64,000 nucleotides of DNA, taken from contig CM044957.1 of assembly GCA_024516035.1 (NCBI GenBank), positions 23,391,570 through 23,455,569 of the forward strand. Direction: 5' to 3'. Position 1 is the stretch's first letter. The number at the start of each line of letters is the position of its first letter. A model generated the notes under the pieces. It was not told the origin of the DNA. It was given only the letters and a program-made list of their open reading frames with translations, and did no database searches. Made by a program: the position numbers and the translations under genes. Origin of the DNA: Bactericera cockerelli. Lineage: Eukaryota > Arthropoda > Insecta > Hemiptera > Triozidae. Of this stretch, positions 21,351 to 38,728 are shown in pieces.

Positions 21351-22650
21351 TACTAACTAGGTAAATACGTGCATTTGTTTCAACTATGGTCTATACTCTA
21401 TGCTAAAGATAAAGAAATATTATCATAAGAGAAATACTACCAATGTTAACGGTTAAGGCCCATGTCGGCAATTTAAATGGTACCTATGACTTTTGTTGTT
21501 GGTCGATTAAGATGAATTAATTTTTAAAAAAGACCCAAATCCCCAATTCTTCTAAAACAATTTCTTTAATCTAAGATTACTAGTTCAACGCCATGGTAGC
21601 CGAATCATTAGGAACTTAAGTACTGTATATTTTTCAGATACCTAGCAAATGACATTAAGGAGAAAAAAAAATCTTGGTATTATTGACGCTATTTATTATC
21701 AGAACTTTTTAGTTATCCCAACTCTTGAATGGATCACTTGCAAATGGAAAAAAGTGAATCACTGATTCTATAGTAAACATACTAGAAATTGATTCGTGTG
21801 TAGATGTTTTTGAAAACTTTTCACTGAAAAAAAAAACAATGGAAATCTTTCGATAGGGCGGATAAATAAATAGGTGCAAGTGATCCATTCCTTACAAAAA
21901 GATTAATTTTGGCGACTCATAAGAATAGGTTGTATTTAGCTCTCGGTAATTGGAAATTCATTATAAAATAAAGAGTAGTAAATTGGATAGCATTGGATAT
22001 TTCCTAGTTAAAAAAAATCAAGTAATTACAGATAGTTAGATGCTTAGATGCAAGCATTGTAAAAGAGACTCATGTAAGGGTGAAAGTTCAGCAATTTCAT
22101 GCGCAATTTTACTATTTTCCTCACGTGTCTCTCCCAAGTCGTGATGAGTTGTCTGACCAACTACCCAAGTCTCCTGTAATGAACACCTGCTTCAGTAAAT
22201 TCAAGAATTGATTAGTCAACTGAATGCATCAGGATCTCAATTAATAATAGGTGTTGATTTTATTGATTAATTTTAACTCCTATTTTATCTTGCACATGAG
22301 TATGTTGCATTATTAGTCGACTCAACTAATTACAGTTGATAACTTCTGGAAGTTCTCTGACGTCGAATCCGCATGAAATTTCTTTGAAAACAATAATTTC
22401 GAGATCGAGATGAGCAACTAGCGGGTTCACGTTGTCCCGTCGTATACGCAAGTTTTTATAATAAGCAAATATTTTTAATGATTTTCCAAAGAAAATTTAA
22501 AAAAAACCACAAATAATAGTTCAGGAGAAGATGTTGTTCTTTACGCAAAGTTAAAAGTTAGGGTCAGGGGTGTGTTTTTTCATTATTACTTACCTACTTA
22601 CTTAGGGTCATCAACTCAACATGAGACCATTCGCATTTTCGGAATTTCTA
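21351..22650. other. ELOVL intron, nothing recognised
   Basis: Thirteen hundred AT-rich bases without a supportable exon, repeat boundary or RNA gene. Confidence 0.45.
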
Positions 22651-22652
22651 TA

Positions 22653-23398
22653 CAGGGTGTTTCTTTTTTTTTAAGGTAATTTTGTTCCAGAACCGCTTTT
22701 GCATTACTTTAGGACACTTTACATCCATGCCATTCCTGAAACGGCAAAACTTGGTTTTCCGATTCGTCCAGGATTCGAACCCGCAACCTCCGGGATAGTT
22801 ACCCAATGCTCTAACCATAGAGCACATTACAACCGGGTGAATTGGTTCGTGTAGAGATACACTGCCGTGCTTGCTGGAACTTGGCCTCGGACAACTGCAG
22901 TGCGCTCAGTGGGTGAATTCTACACATCAAGGCACGTCATGAATATTTTTTTCATTTGAATCTCCTGTAAGCCAGGGACGCCTAAAAAATTACCGTGCGC
23001 GTAGTAAAATTGTTTTTTTTTTTTTTTCTTTAATTTTCTTTCCAATATTGTTACACAGGTGTAAAACTTAGAGATATATATAATTGTATATATTATACCG
23101 TTCGCACAACCTGAAGGTAATGTGTTTTTTTTTTGTCTAGTGACGTCTAACTTGACTCTATCAAGTTGTGCGAACAGGACAATGTGTATCTGAATGTTAC
23201 ACAACATATGAAACAAACAAACAAAACCAAAAATACAAACAAAACAAAAAAACACTATTATTATTATTATGCGTATGGTTATTCTTCGGGCACTTGTCCT
23301 GGCTTCCAGGAGTGAAAAAAAGTGATACTTCAGGTTTTGATGCGCCTTGATGTGTAAAATTCACCATATTTTTGTCGCCATTTAACGGGTCCACCCTG
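22653..23398. mobile_element. Foldback element with nested SINE, 36 bp from an ELOVL splice donor
   Basis: TA-flanked (22651-22652 and 23399-23400) with CAGGGTG ends. Inner arms pair GGGTGAATTCTACACATCAAGG (from 22912) with its near-complement ending 23365, about 75 bp long. The core is a second inverted repeat (GTTCGCACAACCTGA at 23100, complement near 23162). A family-A SINE (22665-22835, reversed) lies in the left arm. The right end is 36 bp from the donor of ELOVL exon 2. Confidence 0.7.
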
Positions 23399-23434
23399 TA
23401 TATTAAAATATTAATTTCAATGGTATTGACTCAC

Positions 23435-28687
<5,253 letters not shown>

Positions 28688-30212
28688 ATTGGTCTGCTAG
28701 CTACCCCTCTGCTCAACAACCTGGAATGCGAAGTTCAGTTAAACTTTACAACATGCTCTCTTTAATTAGAGGAGATAACAATAAAGTTTTGGGTGATATC
28801 TATGGCATGAACCCGATCTCATTATACTTGTAGAATTGCTGCATCGGTAATGATGGTTACGAAATGTTTATTAATTTAGCCTAAAATTCATTTTATATGT
28901 GTTACCTACCTAAATGTCCTGTCACATTCACTTCACACTTGTAGGTAATGAGATAGTCTCTTATTTTATCAGTCAAATGTCAAAAAATTGGAGCATTATC
29001 ATAAAACCGATGGATTCCAAGATGCCAAATAGTCTATATAAGTAGGTAGCATAGGTATAAGGTATAAGTACCACATACTCGTAAATTATGTCAATATTCA
29101 GTCATAATTATTATGAAAAACAGACTTTCACTTCATTCAGTCAATCTCACTTCAGAAATTCATCTACCTATTAATTTATGGACTATTCATAATATATAGG
29201 TAACTATAGCAAGCTGAGTTTGAAATTTTATAATGTCTTGAATTACTCACAAGTATCTACTTACTTCAAGTGCATGAACATTGACTCTCAAGTAATAATG
29301 AGCTCATGAGAGTATTATTTTTACTCAATATCTTCTACAATAGACGTCCATGAATTGTTAAGATTTTATTATCTTAATATTCATAATGACTTGACTGTGG
29401 TGACGAAACATATAAATTTGGCCATCTCTAGCTGTTCTTAACATGAACATAGCCAGATTAGGTATTTAACTATTTACTCAACACACATGGCTCGCCCTTG
29501 ACAAAAATTATCTGGCTGTGCTTGTAAAAATATCCAAGTTTTATTCTTAATAAATAGGTGAAATTTCATTCCTTCTCTTCCTCACAGTGAGACGTGTTAC
29601 CTGCGAGTACGTCTCTCATTACAAAATTTCGAGTTTCTGTATCCTAACACTGGCGCTAAGGTACAGAATTTTTAAATGTGTTTTAAAATTTAAAAGACCT
29701 CTCAAATATTTTTTGTTTTAGTGGGCAGTTGGGCACCCAACTCACAGCATTTGTACATCTAATAACTATAAAATGAAGTTGTCTGTATGTGTGTATGTAC
29801 ATATGTTCTTTATACAAATCCACACTGTTTGACCGATAAACCGAGAAATTTTGCACATAGGTCCGTCTGGAACAGGAAATTCTTCTAGGCTAGGTTATAT
29901 GTACATTGTACATAGGGTTAAGCAAGACTGAGTAAAGACAAAAATTGAATGGTTGACACAAAAAATATTTACGTTTTTTGACTTATACGAAATTTTTGTG
30001 TGTGTGTCAAATCAGTAGTTCAAAGAAGAGAAAAAATCCCATTCCAATAATTTTCATTTATGGTTTGGACATTTATACGTATTGTCTTGCAACCTAGGGA
30101 AGCAAGGTTTTTTATATTATTGTGTTCCGACATATACAGCTTTCAGTTAATTTTCGCAGGCTACTATCCAAATCTATACAGAGCGGATTGTAAAACAAAT
30201 ATAACTACAGAT
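28688..30212. other. Upstream of ELOVL, no gene seen
   Basis: AT-rich. A phrase near 29775-29880 (TGTCTGTATGTGTGTATGTA ... TTTGACCGAT) resembles common insect dispersed repeats. A promoter cannot be fixed. Confidence 0.4.
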
Positions 30213-30420
30213 AGCCAGCGAAGATAGCACGTTAAATACACCACGTCTTATCCCAACACTGAAGTTAAGCAAAGTCCAGCGTAATGAAGACATGTATTGG
30301 TGACCGGTCTAGTTCAAATCCGTCTATGGTCGTCATGGCAAGACACGTTCTGCTGGCTATTTCCGGCCCCACTCACGCAGGGTGAGGTTAGTTTGAGTAG
30401 CTGGGTTGTTAGCCCAGTGA
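30213..30420 (+). repeat. 5S-rRNA-derived SINE (copy 1)
   Basis: The head resembles 5S rRNA in order: GCACGTTAAATACACCACG, CACTGAAGTTAAGCAAAG, GTATTGGTGACCGG. A tail follows (CTATTTCCGGCCCCACTCAC, GGTGAGGTT). The 5S part is mutated and carries a non-5S tail, so it is a SINE rather than an rRNA gene. Confidence 0.8.
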
Positions 30421-30679
30421 ATATTTGTTTTAAGTATTGCACTATGTTTTTAAGTATTGGTAGATAGTGTACTAGTATAGGTACGTTTTTTATTTTACAA
30501 TTTAAATTGAATGAGCATAACTTTTAAATTGTAATAGAAAGTCGTGTGATGTAAACACCAGTCTGAACCTGAACATAAATTGTTCGGTCAGTTAGGCATG
30601 TAACTATCTTACTTGATAGTCTATATTGATAAGAAACTATGAACCTATTTATAAATGCATGTACTATGTACGTATTATA

Positions 30680-32648
30680 GTAGGGGAGGATAGGCCTTGA
30701 TTTCTTACGTCATAAAATACAAAAAATTTAGGCCCTAGGTATCATGCGGAATGGCCTAGTAACTCAGAAAAGGCTGACTGTGAGCCGGGCTACAGCTTGG
30801 GTGTTAACTCGTGACGGTTGAATGAAAAACGTAAAATAGGCCCAATTCTTACGTCATCGAGCACATGAATGAAACCAGTGTAATATTACGGGAAAGATCC
30901 CCAGGGTTTAGATCCACAAAGGTCAGACGTTGTTATGTATGGTTTAAGGGGGGTCAATTCTCGTAATTTTTTCGATATCTGCAACCAATTAGCCAAAACG
31001 CCAGTATCCGGCAGTCGAAATTTTACCACTGGCGCCTCCAAAAACTACTTTTTAAATAAAAACTTTCTTGGATTCGTCTATTTTCTTTGGATTCCTCGTA
31101 TGTATAATAAAAACTTAATACTCATTATATAAAAAAAATTGAACTTAATACTCATTAGATAAAAATTTGAAAAAACACAACCTCAGGGGATGGAATTTAA
31201 AAGAGCCGAAATTCCGCCACCGCGGCACCGGTCGAAATTTCGACACTGGCGGATCCAAAAACTACTTTTCAGACCAAATTAAATTGAATTCGTGGGTTTT
31301 ATGTATGGTTTATGACGGGTCAGTTCACATATATTTTTGGATATCTTCTACTGTTTAGCCATAAACGCAATTATCCATTGAAATCCACAAACATACACTT
31401 TTGGGCTAAACGGTTGAAGATATCGAAAAATGTATAAGAACGTAAAAGACTACACATAAAATCCACGAAGATAAGAAACTTTTAGGAGCCGCTAGTGAGG
31501 AAATTTTGACTGGCGGCAGAAGGACTATGGTGTTAAATTATGATATTTCGAAAAATTCATGGGAATAAACCCTCCTTAATGTATACCTAAAACCAAATTG
31601 TCTGTTTTATAAAACGCCACCAGTCGAAATTCCGCCACTGGTGGCTCCAGCAATTAGTTTTTTGACCATATTATGCTTGATTTCTGGGTTTTACCAACGG
31701 GTTGAGGGGGGTCTGTTATTATATATTTTCGATATCTTCAACCATTTAATCAAAAACGCCAAAATCCACAAAAGTACGATAAATACACTTTTGCGCGGAT
31801 ATAGGGGTTTTGGAAAAATGATTGAAGATATCCAAAAATGTATGAAAATTGACTCTCCATAGACCATACATAAATACGACGAATTCAAGATTTTTTATCA
31901 TCTAAAAAGTAGTTTTGGAGCCGCTAGTGGTAAAATTTCGACTGGCGGCGGCCGGATACTGGCGTTTTGGCTAATTGGTTGCAGATATCGAAAAATGTAC
32001 AAGCATTGACCCCCCATAAACAATACATACAACCGACGAATCCATGAAAAAAATATTTAAAGAGTTGTCTTTGGAGCCGCCAGTGGCGGACTTTAACTGG
32101 CGGTTAGTGGACCTATAAGGCCGTCTGACCAGGGTTTTGCCCCAGAAAAAAGTCTGATTTAGAGATTTTTGGATTCAGGGGAACATTCTCTTTAATTATT
32201 TACCAGTTTCATCTTTGTACTTTATGACGTAAGAATTGGTCCGACAAAGCCGTCTGACTTGGGTTTTGCCCCAGAAAAAAACGTCTAACCTGTGTGGATC
32301 TGATCCCTGATGTTCAAAGCATTTTCCACCACGAAACTCTCAGAGTGTTACTATTATGTGGTCACAAACACAAATAAATGAGGAAAAATTCATGTACTGG
32401 GCGGAATTCGAACCAACGGATTCCTCCGCTAGGTGGATTACCAGACTATAGCGCCTTAACCACTTCACTACCAGTGCACATTGGGCCCATTTTAAGTTTT
32501 TCATACACCCGTCACGAGTTAAGCCCCAGCTGCAGCCAGGCAGACTGTGCTTTTCTGAGTTTCTAGGCCATCCTGCATGATACCTAGACTGAAAATTTTG
32601 CACTTTATGACAAAAGAAATCAAGGCCTAGCTCTCCAGGCTCTCCTAC
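30680..32648. mobile_element. Two-kb foldback DNA element with nested SINE
   Basis: TA-flanked (30678-30679 and 32649-32650). The left arm (GGCCTTGATTTCTTACGTCA, GGTATCATGCGGAATGGCCT, TAACTCGTGACGG...) is matched in reverse at the right arm ending 32648. Further inward, the block with CAACCAATTAGCCAAAACGC (30978) is mirrored at 31958. Arms span most of the element. The interior holds several palindromic modules. A family-C SINE (32312-32486) interrupts the right arm. There is no ORF. Confidence 0.85.
32312..32486 (-). repeat. tRNA-derived SINE, family C (copy 3)
   Basis: Reversed body (TATTATGTGGTCACAAACAC) and head (CGCCTTAACCACTTCACTACC), lying inside the right arm of the foldback element. 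It is absent from the left arm. Confidence 0.8.
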
Positions 32649-32650
32649 TA

Positions 32651-33814
32651 CTAGTATTGATAGTTTGAAACAAAAGATTTTTTTGGTCGGCCAGGTTGTG
32701 GACCTGTACAACATCTAGGTTTAGGTTGCATGTTTCAAGCGGGACAAATTGAATTGAATACAATAACTATTTGAAACAAAAGATTTTTTTGGTCGGCCAG
32801 GTTGTGGACCTGGCCGACAAACGCGGCTTAAAGCTATTTGTTTCAACTTTAAGTAGATGGATATTTATTTGAATTCGCGCTCAGTCTTATCAAGAATTTG
32901 AAATTTTTTTCTCAATAAAGAAGAGTAATAATTGGATTACCTATGGGATTCATAATATAGAGCCAACAGTGAAGAAAACAAACAACAACAAAAAATCCTA
33001 AATGCAACTTTTTCATTTTTATTTAATTAAAGAAACTTCGGACTCTTGAAACTTCGGACTCTTGTAATTACTAAAAGAAAGCCTTCCTCAAGCAATGAGA
33101 GATAAGTAAGAATAATTCAAAATACGCAATATAGCATATCAATTATGCTTACCTTTATTATGAAGGTTGATTTCCTTGCATATAAGATTCACCAAGATTA
33201 ACCTTCTTTTTTTTAGATAAAGAGACAAATTTATTATAAATAAAATAATGAATTACTTTAAACCAAACTTTTTGAGTTGGTATTTGGAAAGAAACTATTA
33301 AAATTGTCGAACTGTTTTAACGAATTTGACACAAATGAGAAAGAAACCACAGAGATGTGGTTTGAACTTTACAAAAAATAAACAAAGTAACACTTGATTT
33401 CCAGACGTCGAACTAAAACACGCGATCACTGACCTGGTGAAATTTAGTGAATTTACTAACGAGCAAGTCTTCATCAAAATGTGAGTAGCAACTAAATGAA
33501 ACAAGTGGATCTAATAAAAAGATGGATATAAAATTGCTTCTCTCGCTGCTTGGTCTGACCTTCGCGTCAACCATCTCCACTGTAGCCACAGGCCATTAGC
33601 CTACCCTCTGCTCCACAGCTTCTCTTTCATACCTATATTCACTATTTTATGTACACTTTTAATTAATTTTCATTTTACAATCTCCTCAATATTAAAACGT
33701 GTGTACTACTTAATCCAAAGAAAAAAAAATACTAAATTTTCCTTGAATAATGTTATTTTTTTCATTTATAGATATCTATTTCTTTCACTTAAAATGAATT
33801 CCTCAAACATACAT
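32651..33814. other. No gene supported
   Basis: A 39-bp phrase (AACAAAAGATTTTTTTGGTC GGCCAGGTTGTGGACCTG) occurs at 32669 and again at 32775. The rest is AT-rich. A possible 5' UTR near 33590 could not be confirmed. Confidence 0.4.
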
Positions 33815-33880
33815 ACAGGGTTCGTCAAAAAAAGGAGCCACTCAACATATCTAAAGAACGGATTTATCTATAAAATATAA
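33815..33880 (+). repeat. Transposon end fragment
   Basis: The ACAGGGTTCGTCAAAAAAAG GAGCCACTC end is matched in reverse near 44420-44449, suggesting ends of one DNA-element family left at two places. Confidence 0.5.
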
Positions 33881-33881
33881 G

Positions 33882-34316
33882 TATAAGTAGTGCTTTATTT
33901 AGACTGTCAGCGCAAGACAGGTAGTCCCATTATGCCACATACCAGAATATCAAGGAAACATTTTCTACTGGGTTTTGATTTTTTATCATTACCAAGATCG
34001 GCTCCAGAGGGGTCAAAATTAGAATCTCAAATGGAACTATTACCCTGTTGGTAATACATTTCTGAAAAGTACTTAACATTAGAAGTATTTTAAGATAAAT
34101 TTGAGTTTTCTATTGTACATTTCCTTTCAGAGTTTTCAGTTTTTTTTAAATTTATTTTTGTAACTAGTTGATCAAACTGATCAGAGGTCACATTAGAGTT
34201 CATAATATATAATAGTCTAATGAAATAATAAAGGTGAGGTTGTAAACATACTAATAGTCCTGACGTCTAGGATGGGAGGAAACGGAGTTAAGAGGGTTAA
34301 AAGATGGTTAAAGGAG
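33882..34316. other. SINE-E tail, then a repeat cut by the gap
   Basis: At 33882-33940 there is a family-E tail. From 34200 the sequence matches the foldback family of 26570 (TTGTAAACATACTAATAGTC CTGACGTCTAGGATGGGAGG) and stops at the N run. Confidence 0.6.
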
Positions 34317-34416
34317 NNNNNNNNNNNNNNNNNNNNNNNNNNNNNNNNNNNNNNNNNNNNNNNNNNNNNNNNNNNNNNNNNNNNNNNNNNNNNNNNNNNN
34401 NNNNNNNNNNNNNNNN
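34317..34416. other. Assembly gap (100 N)
   Basis: Exactly 100 N, beginning inside a foldback-family repeat, which may be why assembly failed. Confidence 0.99.
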
Positions 34417-35676
34417 GAAAATTCTTGCTTCCAGTTCTTTTATAGGTTAAGTCCATTGTTTATCTTTAAAAGTAACCAAACGCATTTTTCTTTCACGAAT
34501 GACCTTGGAATAAAATGGAAATATTTGGAAAAAACCTAACCAGGAAAAAAATTTTAGTTAGAAAGAAAAATACGACTAAAGTTTAACTCGATGGAATCTC
34601 ATGTTATTGTTCTGTTGATAATACATGTGATCTCATACACTACCAACAATCAAATATTTTTTTAAAATTATTTGTTCTTAACAGAATCAGATCGACTGAA
34701 TTTTATTTACATAAACTATATAATGAAATATTTTTGTAAAGCATAACTTATACATTGTATACATGCTACCGAAACAGAGAGCTATTTGTCTCTCTAGAAA
34801 AAAATACATTGCACCTACTTAAAATTTAATTAAAGGTGGTTTAACACAAAAAATTAATAGTAAAAAAGTGATCATCAAAAACAATGCACATTCTAAAATT
34901 AACAACAGTAAAAAAATATTAATCTTACAACAAAGGACAGCGATGACGTGATTTTAGTTGAAACTTTGATTTGTTTGCACCTGCACATGTAATAACATGG
35001 TACATATTATTAACATAAAGTTCCCAATTTTTATCTATAAAAATAGTTACTATTATTTATTTATAAAGTATTTTTTCTTATAAATTAGTATGTACCTTCT
35101 ATTGTTTGGAATGTTTACGCAAAATTTCAACGCGGAGTAGAGTTATCGATTTAGAAAGGCAGCTGAAAAACTTGATGTGTTTTATGATTCTTGATGTCAC
35201 ATGAAAAAAATAATTCCGGGAACTTTTTTGTACACTGTCTCATTAGAATAAAGTTAGTTAGGGTGTAGCTATTATACCTACCCACAGATCTAATAAGATA
35301 AAACCCATTCCTTAGTATCTGGAGCTTTCTTAATTTATCGCTGTTCGCTGTTTGAACCCTAATGACCGAATTATAAAACAGGATTAAAGTGAAGATAAGC
35401 CAGACTGTCCCTCAAATCGGGAGAGTGCGCTGTGATTGGTTGAAACTCCGTTTTGACGGAGTGTTTGGCTTATCTGAACTTAAATCCTGTTTCGTAATTT
35501 CGCCCCTAAATGTTCGTGGAACTTTATGACCAAGGATACTGCGTATCGTACCCAGATACTGCGTACCTATCTGTTATTCAAGCCAGTAAAAATTGTTAGA
35601 TTAAGGTTAGCTAAAAAAACATACTTCTATCTACATGAGATCAGTAAAAAGATTTTTTTCATGTACTATTTAAAAG
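34417..35676. other. No gene seen
   Basis: AT-rich. A pair of inverted blocks near 35350-35510 (AATTATAAAACAGGATTAA and TAAATCCTGTTTCGTAATT, with GATAAGCCA and TTGGCTTATC) forms a roughly 150-bp hairpin-type MITE. Confidence 0.5.
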
Positions 35677-35677
35677 A

Positions 35678-36188
35678 CACTGCCAATTATGGACACAATA
35701 CTTCCTCGTGATTGTTTCACATTGTATAGTTGTAAACACGTGGCAATTTTGAGATTTTATACTAAATCACTTGATCTCCAAAACCGCATAACCGATTTTC
35801 TTCAAATTTGTTTTAAATGGTAGAATATTATTAGTTTTCCTACATTCTAGATTCTACAAAAAATTGTCAAATTTCTTAAATATCAGAGCTAAATCATAAT
35901 TAATTAAAAAATATCAATGGAATATGCAAAACGATAATATGCATATACATTCAAAATTTCATCAAAATCGGGTACCGTTCACGAGATATGAGCGTTTAAG
36001 TAAAAAGTTAGTGGTCAGGCGCATAGTCTCTTTTACCTAGAACTGCTAGTGCGAAATTGATTAATTTAAAACCGCTAGTGCGAAAAGGTCTACGACTTGT
36101 CGATACAGATTTTTTTGTATTGCTACATGTACACAATGTGAACTAATCACGAGGAAGTATTGTGTCCAATTGTCCATAATTGGCAGTG
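35678..36188. mobile_element. CACTGCC-ended DNA element (511 bp)
   Basis: Inverted ends CACTGCCAATTATGGACA, extending as CACAATACTTCCTCGTGATT, with the complement at 36140-36188. The right end is followed by TA; the left flank is not TA. The interior contains dispersed repeat F in reverse (35860-36065). Related ends at 4479 and 25630. Confidence 0.75.
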
Positions 36189-36204
36189 TATTTTTCTTTC
36201 ACCA

Positions 36205-36261
36205 GCACGGCCATGCCTTAGTGAACGCACCGCGTCGCAGGCCTAGCCGCAACGCGGCTAG
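36205..36261 (+). repeat. Helitron-like 3' end remnant
   Basis: CACGGCCATGCC followed by the hairpin GCCGCAACGCGGC and TAGT, like the end of the element at 26098-26324. Confidence 0.6.
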
Positions 36262-37590
36262 TATTATATAAAATCTTTTATCTGATCGCAAGCAAGAGGA
36301 GACCTATTCTCTGACTACTGCGCCTTAAGGGCCTCCAGTTGTACAGTGGATCAAATATTAGTAACGTTAGAATCACATTAGAAATAGGTAATAAAATTAA
36401 TAGGTACTTTTTATAAATAATAAATTTTGATTATAACTTATAAAACTAACTCGGTTGTAAAGTTTTGTTCCAAAAATATCCAATTTTTTAGTCGGACAAA
36501 AATCACATTGTTGTTTGTTGATGCTATTGTTACATAAAATACAAATTATTGATCCGACACCAATAATGCAGAAACATTATTTTAATTTTAATATTGGTAC
36601 ATTAACAACGCTAAAAATGGAGTTCTACTTCAAGGTGCCATTTTATTCCTGCAAAAGGAAGCAAAACAAGAGAGGCATTAAAACTCTCGTATGTTGCACA
36701 AGTATTAATATAAATAATAATACAGAACAGGAACTAGGGGAATTTAATATGAATACTATCAAATAGTAGTGTCAACTATGCATTTATAGCGTTGTCTATA
36801 CAAAGGCAATGAATGGTAGTTGTAATCGTCCATACCAAGTCTCGTACACAAGTACGATATACATGTATAGTCGAAGCTCAATACAAGAGAACTCAAGGAC
36901 CGAATTTTTTTCTCTTATAAAGATGTTAATTTATATTATAGAGAGGTAAATTTCACCTGGAAATAATTCTCATATATCCAGGTTCGAATGTAGTACTTCA
37001 AGTATGTTTTTACACCCTCAGCTCAGATGGTCTAGGGTCTTAGAGATGCACGCCTCAAAACATGGGCTTAAAACATTCTTTTTACCTTTATAAAAAAATA
37101 CGAAACAACTTTATAACCCATCGGAGACGAATAATATCCATAATAATAATTAAAATGAATACTGAAGGGTATGATAGAATAGAAAGAAAATGAAGGTATT
37201 GCTTATTATCACATAATAGCTTGCAAGATAACGGACTTATGAACAAGATATAATTAGACCAGATGATTATCGTTTTTTAGTTCGCATTCTTTTTTTCTAT
37301 ATTTTTATCTCTCAAAAAATTGTAAACCAACTCCGTTTCCATGATGAGTTTTATCAGTGTTTTTGTATATTATATAAAAAAAAACGTAAGCCGTAAAAAA
37401 CGTTCTTTCACGAAACAAAGCAGCGTAAAGCGCTTATGCTTCCTTGTATTGCACCGTCTCATGTCACTGTATTTTCAGAGGAACGTGATTATATTCCTCT
37501 AAAAAGATTTTTTGTTGTTGTTGAAAGAAAGTTTGTGGCGGCTTACGCTGTTTGGTTTTGTGAAGGGCGCTGTACAGGCTGTTTTTCAAT
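36262..37590. other. No gene supported
   Basis: A pogo-like MITE relative lies at about 36868-36990. An ORF at 37436-37762 has no recognisable family and overlaps a foldback arm. Confidence 0.4.
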
Positions 37591-38476
37591 TAGATATCAA
37601 TACGAAAATACCGGTTATTTAGTGGGTCATTGGCTGCAAGATATCCAAAGTCATCAAATCGTTACCATTCTCTATAAAATTGGCATTAACTTATATTTTT
37701 GTCTTCCCTTGTCATGTTCCACAATTTTCCATTTTTCTTCAATAAAAAAAAAGATATTGTAAGAACAACAACAGAATCAGAAAGCCAGCTAAATTTGCAC
37801 ATTATAATATGTTAAGTTAAATCCCAACCAAAAAGTTTGCCAGTGAAGGTAGTGATATCTTATTTGCAGCCAAGTTACCTTGGTACTGAACCATTTCTTT
37901 TTATTAAAAACCGTTTTCTAAGTTCCTCATTTTGTATGTTTTTAACTGCCAACTATTCCCTAACTTGGCTGGTTTTATTATTTATTTTTTTAGTAGGCAT
38001 GAATTGTATGTTCGAATGGGTGTTTTCTACGATGGGAACTACAATTAATAATGAAATTCTTTCACACCCGTTTAAGTTGCCTTCAAGTTTATTGCAATAT
38101 GAACCTATGAGTATGTAACAGTTTTGACAATTTTTGCCATTCTCTCGTTCAATTATTTAAGGCGATACAGGTTAAACTAATTTAAGTCCAAAAGAGAAGA
38201 AATGAGTTATGTCGTTCTTGGCTCGGTAAGTAAGATGGTTTAAAATAAACTAATTTAGCTGGCTTTCTGATTCTGTAGTTGTTTTCACAACATCTTTCAT
38301 GGTATTGAAGAAAAATGAAAACGTGAGGTACACTACAGGGCTAACCAAAAATATCAGTTAATGTCATTTTTCTCGAAAATGGTAACGAATTGACAATTGG
38401 TTCATTTAGATATCATGTAGCCCCTAACCCACTTAATAACGTTTTTCGTATAGACTTATAATTCAGGAACACCCTG
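37590..38476. mobile_element. Foldback element, left end lost
   Basis: GTTATTTAGTGGGTCATTGG ... CAGAATCAGAAAGCCAGCTA (37610-37795) is mirrored by TAGCTGGCTTTCTGATTCTG ... CACTTAATAACG (38257-38440). The right end finishes ACACCCTG before TA (38477). No matching outer left end is seen. It lies about 125 bp beyond the MBOAT stop. Confidence 0.7.
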
Positions 38477-38601
38477 TATATTATACCATGAAGGTAAAGC
38501 TGTCTAAATTAATTGGGTCAACTACCGTCATTCTTGCTTGGATAAAAATGGTAATACATAAACATGGTAAGACCACCGAGGACATACTTGGAAAGATACT
38601 T

Positions 38602-38728
38602 TTATCTAGCAACTCCATTGCTATTAACTTTAGTGCGGGATCCTGGACTGCGCGCAGGCTTGGATAGCAGGCTGGGTAACACCAAGGCAGCGAAAAGGGA
38701 CGCAATGTGTAAACTGAAATACATGTTC
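38602..38728 (-). CDS. MBOAT terminal coding exon
   Basis: The acceptor is GTATTGCAG|GAACATG, with phase matching the previous exon. It encodes NMYFSLHIASLFAALVLPSL then a polar tail, ending TAA at 38604-38602. Overlapping longer ORFs in other frames hide it. Confidence 0.88.

Noticed and set aside
30213..30330. 5S rRNA gene
   Set aside because: Many substitutions relative to 5S and a SINE tail shared with 47167-47302.
34217..34456. ORF spanning an N run
   Set aside because: Translation through unknown bases is meaningless.
37436..37762. Plus-strand ORF of 108 codons
   Set aside because: No family resemblance, and its second half is an arm of a foldback element.
37837..38118. Hydrophobic plus-strand ORF of 93 codons
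   Set aside because: Lies in the loop of the same foldback; no recognised family or supporting signals.
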